Below are positions 27,201-39,200 of a stretch of DNA of 64,000 nucleotides, in pieces. This DNA comes from Zoroaster sp. YZ-2022 (Eukaryota > Echinodermata > Asteroidea > Forcipulatida > Zoroasteridae). The notes under the pieces were generated by a model. It was not told where the DNA came from and ran no database searches. It saw nothing but the letters and a program-made list of their open reading frames with translations. The number at the start of each line of letters is the position of its first letter. Position 1 is the first letter of the stretch. Position numbers and translations under genes: made by a program. Location of the stretch: NCBI GenBank assembly GCA_029582265.1, contig CM055826.1, positions 36,340,127 through 36,404,126 of the forward strand, read 5' to 3'.

Positions 27201-30200
27201 ATGAGCTGTCAGTCAAGTCTTTGTGAACAAAAAGATCTATTTGAAATTAGTAAAGGGTCTTTTATGCTCAGCTAGGGGATTATATAGGTCCCAAGGCAAA
27301 GCCTGGGTTTGGCCTGGCTTCTCAAAGGCTTGGCTGTACCACGACTTTGGCCCACCTCTCTTACCTTTAGAGCATAAAACACCTGTATGTAAACTTTGTC
27401 ACTCTCCAGCAGAAGTCCTTGATTGACAGCAAGCAGTCAGATCTGAGATACCGTGGTCAGACACAGCCTCCTCCCACCGTCATCAGTTCCCGTAGGCTGA
27501 TCAGTAAAGATGCCAAGATGAATCTTGACTCGGACTCAGAGAATTCTGAAGATGAGGATTACATCAGGAAGATGGATGGCTTTGAAGCAGTCAAGGGAGA
27601 ACCAGGGTTGTACTACAAGGTGAGTCATAAATGAGGCATTTTTCTGTGAAGGATTCAGCACAATCTTTAGGCCCAAAAAAAGTCTGCAGTTTCTGGTCAT
27701 AGGTCAGCTTCAAAATCATTGCGGTGACGCTTCTGTTTTTTTTTATTTATTTTTTTTTTAAATACGTGATATATGTATATGCGGTTATTGGATCCAGACC
27801 AAATTTCCCATACACAAAGTATGATGGCTAAGAGAGGCCTCACAAATCGGGCAAAAGTTCATACCCCTATCTGAAAAAAGTTGTTTGAAACACAGCACAA
27901 CAGAATTCCAATCGATCCAGAAATTTTGGCTGCAGTTGGACATCGTTTCACAGCCAAAAAAAATAGAAAACTAAAAATGATGACACGTAGGTCTGAGGCA
28001 ACGTCACCAGAATGACCAACCTGTGAAAGATTCACATCAGTGCTTTGTCTTTTTCATGAGAAAAGTTTGATATGTTTTCCATTTTTTATTCCAAACATTT
28101 TGTGTTTTACACCACACAGCAACATATGAACCCACCAGCCACTGATTACATGCGACGTCTCTACACAATGCTTCCTAAGACTGGTCTTCTGAATCCAAGA
28201 CGTAAGAAGAAGAAGCTAACATACCTGGAGGAGCTAGACACTCACAGCTTTGCTGTCCAGTAAGTCTGAGAAAATATCTTGAAGATCATACATGCATATA
28301 GACCGGATCAGTATAATCACAGTTTCATGTCAAACTTTACGTGATTATGGCAGCAAACATCCCTTGAAATTTTTTTGTCTCAAATTCTATCATTTTAGTA
28401 AAATTAGTGAAATAATTTTTAAAGTCAAAAGATAAGATCCTCTTATAAGCATTTTACTGTCGTATCACAGAACCAATACTGCATTTCTCAAAAGACCATT
28501 TTATACAAGTGCAGTATTTTCCAAAACGTGACAAGCTCCCGTGGAAATACAGCATAATTTGTAACAGACAGTTCATGTCTATGACAGTAAAATTCAATGC
28601 CAATGAGTGCTAACAACATGTACAATGTCGTTATTCACAGAATTGTGAACCAATAGTGTCATTTTGGGAAGTAAAAGCTTGCAAACAGTAGCATCACAGA
28701 TTACACTGGTCTACAGCCAAAATGCTTCCGAAACAAATGAAGTCAAACTTGACTAATTATGGATCACTGAGAATGGAAATGATGCTTAAAATTGTTGATT
28801 TGCTCTAGTTTTCAAGATCTACATGTACATGTGTACACGTATGGGAATAGTGTATGATAATTCATGAATAAAAATCTGCTATGTACACCATATACATAGT
28901 ACGTAAAATGTAAAAACTGAAATATCTTGGAAACAGTAGCCAATCAGCAATTTTAATTGTCATATTTGAATTCAGCACATCAAATTTGTATGGTCATCTA
29001 CATACACCCAGTCGTCTTAAGTCAAGAAAAAGCTTCATGAACAGTGTTACTCCTCTGGAGACAACATCAACACCTTCAAAAGCTCGCATCGCTTTGTGGA
29101 AAGAAAGGCTTATCAGTCTTTCACAACCATTAGCGATGAAAATTCCACCTGATGAAGACCTTCCTTCTGGAGCCGATAACAACTGGGCTATGTGGAAGTG
29201 TCTGAACAGACTTAGAACTGGAGTAGGCCTCTCTAAAGTTACACTAAACAAATGGGGATATTCCACCAACCCAACATTTTGTGAGTGTGGGATTGAGGCT
29301 CAAACCATGCAACACCTCTTGCAATGCAGTCTATTAGAGGAAATCTGCACCATTGCAGATTTTGCCTGCTATACCTCTAAGGCAAAGAAGTGTGTCCAGC
29401 TATGGCTAGGACACATCTAACACGTGGACTCGATAAGAAGAAGCACATCAAAATCCATAATAAATAGCACATTTTATCTCCGAAGCAGACAACTTTTAAA
29501 AAATTGTTGACCAGTGTTATTGATTGCAATATCTTCACTTTGTAGTTACAGTTGCTCATGTAGGTTGGATTCAATCAAATTAGCTCACGATCTGGCATTC
29601 ACCATGTTGAAAAACAGTGACGAAAATGCCCTGTGGATTACCAACCTGCCCTCACTGCATTCACGTAGGGAAAATCTCATTCTCAACTTTGGTAAAAGTC
29701 TTCTTAAATCAGAATTATACCAGGATTTCTTACCTCCCTCTAATGACTCACCTGGTGTGGCTCTGCGTACCAAGAAATATTTTGATGTTCCCAAGGCTAG
29801 GACTGAGAGATTCAGGAATTCCCCCATACCCGCTGTTGTTAATATTTTAAACCAGAACATTTCATGCTGCTAATTTTGCTAGTGGTCGCTTTGTACAATT
29901 TGTCATTTTTTTAATTCTTTTTATGCTGTGTAATTTGTCAGACTTTGAATTTTTTTATTGTAAATAAAAAAAAGTGCTGCTTTTGTGATGTATATGTTTT
30001 AAACCTTAAATAAAATAAAATAAAATATAAAATATATATCGTGCCTCCATTTTTGTTTGACTACCAGTAATGTTTTCAGACATTGGCATGGGCCGGGAGT
30101 GCTCTGTGATATGGTCCATGCTGATTAACAAGTTTCCCTGATGAAACAGTTCAATCAAGATGTTTTGGTCAACAAAAGCTTGCCAATGATTATGTTAATG

Positions 30201-33200
30201 CTGATGTTTTTTTGTAGTTTTCTCCCTTATTATTGAATAAGAATGTTTTTATCTTTACCTGATATGATTTTGTGGTGAATCACATCAAAGAAATCTCCAC
30301 TTATATGAATTTAATTTATTCCTCAACCAACTCTCAAACTTGCCCCCCCCCCCCCCCCCCTCCAGACGCCCGTTCTCCACCAAGGGTCATCTAGCCCGTG
30401 CTGGTCATGAGAAGGTACAGTACGTCTCTCGTCAGCTGTTAGCTGAGCTTGGTTTATCTCAGTGGCGTTCTCGTGAGTTCTGGACATTGATCATCCTGCT
30501 GTGTCTTCTATTCTTTGTGCGTGTGTACCTGCACTATCTGGGACAATGGGGTTATCTGAACATCATCGGCATACCGATAAGCAAGTGAGTATTATTGATA
30601 GTACCTAACGTGGCGCACCGTCTACATGCATGGGACCTACGGCTTACTGTCCCATCTGAAGGACGAAACAATTATGGCTCAAGGACACAAGCGCCATGAC
30701 CAGCCATGCTGGGATTCGAACCCATATTCTGACAACACCAATGCACTAGACCGCTTGGCCACAAGCATTTGATGTACATCAAATTGCCAAGGAATCAAGG
30801 TTTTGACTAGCTTCTCGTTAAAAATATATCGTCTTGATATTGTCACGATTAGTTTGCCAATACCACATTACTTTTACCAGGCGTTTGACATATTGACCTG
30901 GATTGACATCCAGGTCAAAGGTCATCTTTGCCAGTTCTTTTTTGGTTAATACTAGACAGCATGTATGTTTGATGTTGGGCCCTTACAATTAAAACATTTT
31001 CAAAGTTTAATTGTTCATTATTTGTGGTTGTTTGCAGTAACATAGGTTTGTAAAACTTGTAGCTTTGCATGGTGAAGGGGATACGTAAAGACTAATTGCG
31101 GTGACACCATGTGAAATTCTCAACTGAGTAGTAATTAGTTCTGAAAAGAACATAGGTTTACAAAAAGCAGACGTTCAACAGGGCATGGAATCAGTGTCCT
31201 AGTTTAAGATGAACACAGTGACTGAAAATTACTGGTTCATTTATGCAGCAGCAACGGTAATACGACCTTATCATGTGGGGTTTTATTTTTAGTCACTGAG
31301 TTAATTGAAAACAAGCACTCCAATTCCATGCCCTGTTGATGGGGACAATATTGTCTTTAAAAATTGAACATTAATTTTAATATTTTTTTTCTAGAAAAAG
31401 CACAGAGTAAATTTGTGCATGTTGTCCATACTTTGCTAAATTTTGAACTTTCCAATTTATATCTGCCAGAAAAAGTAAGAAAACAACTCGGAAATAAATC
31501 GTAAAACTTATTCACAAAGTCATATTTTATACATTTTCGTGTGCCCGGAAGGACGTAACAAAAGTGTGACCGGCAAAAGGTTGTATTAAGCAATTAATGT
31601 GCGAAATTGTGTTTCAAGAAAAACTGAGTGACAGTTAGGTCGTTTTTCTGCCATTTATAAGTCATTGTAGGAAAGTTAAATTCTGCATGGGAACGGAAAA
31701 ACATGTCTTGGGAGTAATTCTAGCAACAAATATATAACAGTTATGCACTACTTTTTTTTTAAAGGAGCCATTTTACGACCATCTGCTGGGACAAAAAGTT
31801 GTGTTACACACAACGACATATTTTCTGGTTACAGTTGAAGAAGTGTGCCATATAAACCGATTTGTGAGGAAAATCTCTTGACAGAAACTTTGCTTGTTTT
31901 AGATAATCTGTGGGGCACCAGCTGGTTTTATTTCTTTCATTTCTTTTTCCATTCACTATGGACAACTTCACCCTGAAAATGCCCTGAAAATCTGCTTTGC
32001 CGTGAAATAACAGTTCACCGTAATTTCACGGCAATTTCATGGTGTCTCTTCCTCTCAGTTATTGGCAATAATGTTCACGGTGATTTCACAGCAAATTCAC
32101 AGCACTCGAGAATTACTGAGCTGCCCCAAAACTGACACGAGAAGTTTATGGCGTTTTCACAGCGTTTTCACGGCGAAGGAATCCCAAGAGTATTTCATGC
32201 TGTTTTCATGGTGTTGTGTCATCGTGAAATTGCTGTGAACTATTTATTTCACGGTAAAACGGATTTTCAGGGCTTTTTCAGGGTTAAGTTATTCACAGTG
32301 ATTGTTTATTGTATTTTGTTGTCTTTACCCGAGAAATGAAATAAATATGAAAATGTTAAATGACTTTTAACAAATAGAGAATTAGCTGTTGCAAACTGCT
32401 TACCAACCTAAGGTACATGTAATATAAATGCAAAATATACTACTCAAAACAATTTAGGGAACACCGGATTTTTAACATCAAATCGGTTTGAAATGTTCCA
32501 TGAACCGGGATTTTCATTTGCAACCCCTCTCTCTTTCAGTAGTCATGTCATGAAATGTGTAATCACTACATGCATCCTTTATCATCTGTTTCATTGTGCA
32601 GTTGTTTCTCATCAATTCTGTGAAACATTGTGTTTATCTGAAATAAATGATTTTGCTTTAACTGAGATTATTCCGGTGTTCCCTAAATTGTTTTGAATAG
32701 TATACAATGTAGTAGTTATTGGCCTTACGTTTCAAACTTGTAACAAAAGTGAATTCAGGCTTGAAACACTGTACAGCTAACCTTTGAGTTACAAACATTT
32801 CAGTCATGTTTTGGTGAGCCATCATTCACAAAAATGCATTCATTTATCAATTTCAACATTTAATGTCTCCGATTGTGGAAAAAGGTAAACAATTTGAAAA
32901 ACCAAAATTTAAAATGTCAACAACAACAGAATAAACATTTTACTGAACCCATATTCCCATCTTTTAGGTTTGAGCTCCTGCCTTACAGCGTCAACCTGAA
33001 CTACCAATCATCTCTCCTCCATACCCGTGAGTTGATTGCCGTGGTAATCCTCGGCCCATTGACCAACATCCTCATTCTGTGTCTGATGGTGTTTGCGGCT
33101 TGGTTATGTCAGAAGGTGGCTGGTAGCTTCCCGACGTTACTCTGCAAGTTAGTTATCGTGTTTGGTATTCATACCTTCCTGGACCCGGTGCTGATTGCTA

Positions 33201-36200
33201 TCGTCGACGCTATCATTGGGGTAAGATTCATAATACGCATTACTCTGATTTTTATAAGACCCGTTCATTCCGTTGGTAAGTCAATACGTAATTCACACGC
33301 GCATTAGTAGTATGCGCATTCTTATCACTACTTCCGGTTCCAAAGCACGCATTAGTAGTATGCGCATTCTTATCACTACTTCCGGTTCCAAAGCACGCAT
33401 TAGTAGTATGCGCATTCTTATCGCTACTTCCGTTTCCAAAGCTCGCATTAGTAGTATGCGCATTCTTATCACTACTTCCGGTTCCAAAGCACGCATTAGT
33501 AGTATGCGCATTCTTATCGCTACTTCCGGTTCCAAAGCACGCATTAGTAGTATGCGCATTCTTATCGCTACTTCCGGTTCCAAAGCACGCATTAGTAGTA
33601 TGCGCATTCTTATCGCTACTTCGGTTCCAAACGCATTAGTAGTATGCATTCTTATCGCTACTTCGGTTCCAAAGCACATTAGTAGTATGCGCATTCTTAT
33701 CGCTACTTCGGTTCCAAAGCACGCATTAGTAGTATGCGCATTCTTATCGCTATTTCGGTTCCAAAGCCGCATTGGTGGTATGCGCATTCTTATCGCTACT
33801 TCGGTTCCAAAGCACGCATTAGTAGTATGCGCATTCTTATCGCTACTTCCGGTTCCAAAGCACGCATTAGTAGTATGCGCATTCTTATCGCTACTTCCGG
33901 TTCCAAAGCACGCATTAGTAGTATGCGCATTCTTATCGCTACTTCCGGTTCCAAAGCACGCATTAGTAGTACGCGCATTCTTATCGCTACTTCCAGTTCC
34001 AAAGCACGCATTAGTAGTATGCGCATTCTTATCGCTACTTCCGGTTCCAAAGCACGCATTAGTAGTATGCGCATTCTTATCGCTACTTCCAGTTCCAAAG
34101 CACGCATTAGTAGTATGCGCATTCTTATCGCTACTTCCGGTTCCAAAGCACGCATTAGTAGTATGCGCATTCTTATCGCTACTTCCGGTTCCAAAGCACG
34201 CATTAGTAGTATGCGCATTCTTATCGCTACTTCCGGTTCCAAAGCACGCATTAGTAGTATGCGCATTCTTATCGCTACTTCCGGTTCCAAAGCACGCATT
34301 AGTAGTATGCGCATTCTTATCGCTACTTCCAGTTCCAAAGCACGCATTAGTAGTACGCGCATTCTTATCGCTACTTCCGGTTCCAAAGCTGGCATATCAT
34401 TGTGTGTAATTTAACCTAAATTCCTTGATAATATCGAGCGTTTGCCAGACATCGTATATGCATCTTAGTCGCATAGCAAAAATTAGGTGTTTGCTGTCTA
34501 CAAAGGCAGCAGAGCAGCTCATCCACGCTTTCATCACCTCCAGACTTGACTTTTGTAATAGCTTGCTTGTTGGTCTTCCTCAGAATACACTGCGTCATTT
34601 ACAATCAGTACAAAACGCTGCAGCGCGTCTCTTGGCAGGTACCAAGATATCAAATCATATAACTCCCATCCTGTACAAACTTCACTGGCTACCAATTAAT
34701 CAGCGTATTCGTTTCAAAATAATCCTTGTAACATTCAAGGCACTACATGGTTTTGCTCCACTCTATATTCAGAACATACTGAGGCCCTGCACTGTCAGAC
34801 CAGGTTTAAGGTCAACCAACAACATGCTTTTTGTTCCCCAGACTCGCTTAGCCAGTTACAGGGACAGGGCATTTTCCTGTATCGCACCTAGGCTGTGGAA
34901 GACCTCAGGGAAATACAAAATATCGCTCTCTTTCAGCAGCGACTCAAAAGATATCTGTTTACACTTGCTTTTACATCTATTTGAGAATTTTCTTTTCCAT
35001 TTAGACCAGTTTTACAGAGTATTAGTGCGCCTTACAAATGCTGTGATATTATTTTTATTAATATTATTTTAACGTTCAAAACCGATTCTTGAGGCAGAAT
35101 TTAACTTTGTTAGTAACATGTTGAGTCTTTACAACACATACTTTTAAGGTAAGTTTCTAATTTCTTGCATAAATCCTTAAAGAAAAGTGTGGTCAATATG
35201 TTTCTAATGGGCTTCTGATGATCGTTGGAGCAAGCATGTGTGAAGTAGGCGTGGTTTATGTTGGAATTACATCACACTTACCAATAGGATAACCGATCAA
35301 TTATGCACCCCCATATGATCATGTTTAATCCAATCAGATTCTCTAAACTGCCCTGGACATTTATTAATATGAATGAATTATGGTTCATTATTTATCTTGC
35401 AGCGTTTTGACTATGAAATCGGTGACAATCCCATCGCAGACGCTGTTAAACTGTACCATCATTTTGAACAAACACATGGCACTGGCCTCATGGGAATACT
35501 CCTGACCATCCCCATCTACGTGTTCATAATGCTCTTTGCAGCTGTTATTTTCTACATGTACTTCCTGAGGTAGGTTTAGCAGTAAGTGAGGGTGTGGGGT
35601 GGGGGGGTCTGTGACACCCCTGCAATATTTTTTCTCACTCGGCATTTAGAGCTTCAGTTGGTAAATGAAGCATCATAGGTATTTGAACAAGGGTTGGTCC
35701 AGAATAATTTTTAAGTCGGCAAACCTAGAGCTGTGGGTTTGCCGACTGCAAATGTATCGTGTTTCTGAGCACTGAAGATTTCTTGAGTTTGTTATCAGTT
35801 GTTTTTACTTTGTAATACCGTCGTGTGCCCGGAAACTGGTACTTTCACCTCCTCAAATGGGGCAAAATTACTACCTGGCAAGAAGTACAGGCCATAAGTG
35901 CTGAATATGAAAGAGCAACGAAAATGCATGGTGCATTTTGAAGATACATGTAAAGGCATGTTTCCAAAAGTGCACCTTGATGGATTTTGGAGGATTCAGG
36001 AAGGTTCCTAGCGATTTTTCATTCATTTTTGGGGTAATGTCAGTCGGCAAATTGGCTTCCACACCCCCAAAGAAAATGCCTTCACTACGCCCCTGGAAAT
36101 TGAGCGAAGCACCTTGGGTAATATTATTTATTAGGGAGGAAGGCCAATGTCATGGTATAGCCAAGCCTTTGAGAAGCCTGGCCAGGCCTAGGCTTTGCCA

Positions 36201-39200
36201 AGGCGTAGGGACCTATATAATCCCCTAGCTATAGCTCTTATTGTTAACACAGACTTGACTGACACCTCAGCTGTCTTTTGTTCACAACTGCAGCCATTAT
36301 AATGAGCTCTACTTGGCTGGGCTATAGGACCTCCAGAAGCCCAGGTTATGTTGATTGGCAGATTCTGTATTGTTACAGGATTAGGACTCACAAAAGACAG
36401 ATTAGAAGGCCAGGTAGCCTGGGCCTGGCTGGGCTGTACCATGACTTTGGCCCTCCTCCCTTAGGAAGATAGATACAACCGGCGGCACCAGACCTGTTAA
36501 ACTGGGGGGAAAGAGGGGGGTCAAGCTTAAATTTAAGGGGGGCAAACATTAACCTTTAATGTAATTTTGTACTGCTGAAAAAGCATTGACTTACCATCGA
36601 GGAAAAAATTGGTGGGGGGGGGGGGGGGGAGCAAAGAAAGTAACCGGGGGCATTTGCCCTTGACCCCCGTAGCGCCGCCGCTGGATACAACTTCAGCTTT
36701 ACACCAAAAGAATTCTCATTTAACAATTTGAAAGTTTTGTTAGTTTTGAATAATCGATTGTATCTTACATTCTCTGTTGAAACAGGCTTCACAATAATGG
36801 CCGTATGTTAGACATCTACCACCGTCTCCATGCTAAGCTGGAAGACTTCTTTTTGCCGTATGATCTAGAAATCAGTAACCAAGAACTGGCTTACATCTGT
36901 AAGAAGGCAGAACAGTGGCGTGGAGAAGAAGGGGAGAGACGTAAAGTGGGAGTGTATGATTACGTATGGGAGGAAGAGGATGTGAGTTCCCTATGGACAT
37001 GATATAGATATCTATGACGGGGGTAGTGAGGAACCAGTCTATTTTGACATAAGCCTCATTCTGATTTTCATAGACTTGTGTATAATTACATATTGGAGGA
37101 AGAGTATGTGAGTTCCCTATGGACAAGGTATAGATATCTATGATGGTGGTAGCGAGGCACCAGTCTATATTGGACACAAGCCTCATTCTGATTTTCATAG
37201 ACTTGTGTATGATTACATATGGGAGGAAGAGTATGTGAGTTCCCTATGGACATGATATAGATATCTATGACGGGGGTAGTGAGGTACCAGTCTATTTTGA
37301 AGCCTCATTCTGATTTTCATAGACTTGTGATGGGAAGAAGATGTGAGTTCCCTATGGACATGACATAGATATCTATGATGGTGTTTATAGGCACTAGTCT
37401 ATATTGGATACAAGCCTCACTTTGACTCTCATAGACTTGTGTGTAGGTAAAACCAAAATGGCGTGTCCATGACAAGACGTCCTGTAGTCTGAGTATAAGG
37501 CCAAAAAAAAAAGTCTGGTTTCTGGTCTCCGTGTGCGTTGCCGCAGACCCGCACGTCAGCATTTTTAATTATCTTTTTTTTTGTGCTATGAAACGATGTC
37601 CAATTGCAGCCAAAATGGTTGGATCGATTGGAATTCTGCCATGCTGTGCTTCAAACAACTTTTTCACATAGGGGTATGAACGTTTGTCCGATTTGTGAGG
37701 CCTCTCTTAGCCACCATACTTTGTATATGGGAAATTTGGTCCCCGCATATATAATGTATCACGTATTTCCCTGTTGGCAAAAAAAAAAAGATGGCCGAAA
37801 AAAAAAAAACATCACCGCACCGATTTTGAAGCTGACCAATGACCAGAAACCGGAGACTATTTTTTGGAGGCCTAATCAAATAAAATGAAAACATTACAAC
37901 AACATTTTCTAATTCTGTTTCTCTCTTTGGATGATTCCATTATTTGTGCAGGTGGATGATGATACGCTGGAGGGTGAGAAACACAAAGGCAAGATTAAGA
38001 GTGAGATTACTACCCATGTATCGATCCATACTCTTCATCTTGATGGATTGAGGGAGTTACATCGTCACTTTCTACGTCTTCCTGATGGGGCTATCGTAGA
38101 GGTATGTATCTTTCACCTAAATGAAATATTGTTTTATTATTTTAGGTCAAAAAAAGTCTCTGGTCTCTACACACGTCACCTCAGACCTGCGTGTCAGCAT
38201 TTTCAGTTTTCCTTTTTTTTTGCTATAAAATGATGTCCAATTGCAGCCAAAATTGCTGGATCGATTGGAATTCTGCCATGCTGTGTTTTAAACGACTTTT
38301 TCACATAGGGGTATGAACGTTTGCCCGATTTGTGAGGCCTCTCTTAGCCACCATACTTTGTATATGGGAAATTTAGTCTGGCTCAAATAACCGCGTATAC
38401 AGGTATCACATATTTCACTGGTTGGCAAAACAAAAAGATTACCAAAAAAAAGAAAAAAAAGTGTGTCACCACAGCGATATTGAAGCCAACCTATGACCAG
38501 AAACCGGACTTTTTTGGGGGGCCTTATATGGTACATATATTTTCACCTAACAATAAGAAATATATTTGTTTATATTTCAAATTGTACGTATTTTTTCACC
38601 TTTATGAAATATTGTTTTATTATTTCAAATGGTATGTATCTTTTCACCTGTATGCAATACTGTTCTTTGACTTCAAATGGAACCAAATTACATGTGTTAA
38701 TTACTTAAATGTATACAGATCTTGATATAGAAAATAAATGTTGAAACCCTCAGGCTTATATTGTAGTTTATGAATTATGCCGTAATTGTGTTGAGCATCA
38801 CATATCATTGCACATCACCAAGAAAACATGTAAAGATTCTGAAATCCAAACTACACATGATGTACATAGGCCAGTCAGCACATTTTGGTCTCCATACAGA
38901 ATCTGAAAAAAAGTTTGAGTAAACTTACATCTGTGCCCTTAAAGTCCATGTGTTTCTGTACACAAATTTTGAAAGTTCGGTAACAATTTCTAACGAAAAA
39001 ACGCAGATGGTGAAACGGTTTTACTTTAGATCTTGGATATCAAAAGAATTTTGAAAACATTTCGTATATTTACTCAAAAAGGAGATTTCTTGAGAGAAAC
39101 TAGCTTAATTTGTGGGTTAATATGCGTAACTTATACCTTTGTCTCATATTTTGATGATAGTATTTTTGTTGATTTTAAAAAGTGTCTAGTTTGTTAATAG

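Noticed and set aside
30690..30775. tRNA gene on the minus strand
   Set aside because: A and B boxes are good but there is no acceptor-stem pairing and a SINE tail follows.
33273..34414. Frames of 164-378 codons on both strands (KARISSMRILIATSGS repeats)
   Set aside because: Artefact of a 48-bp unit without stops; no splice or start context, and both strands open at once.
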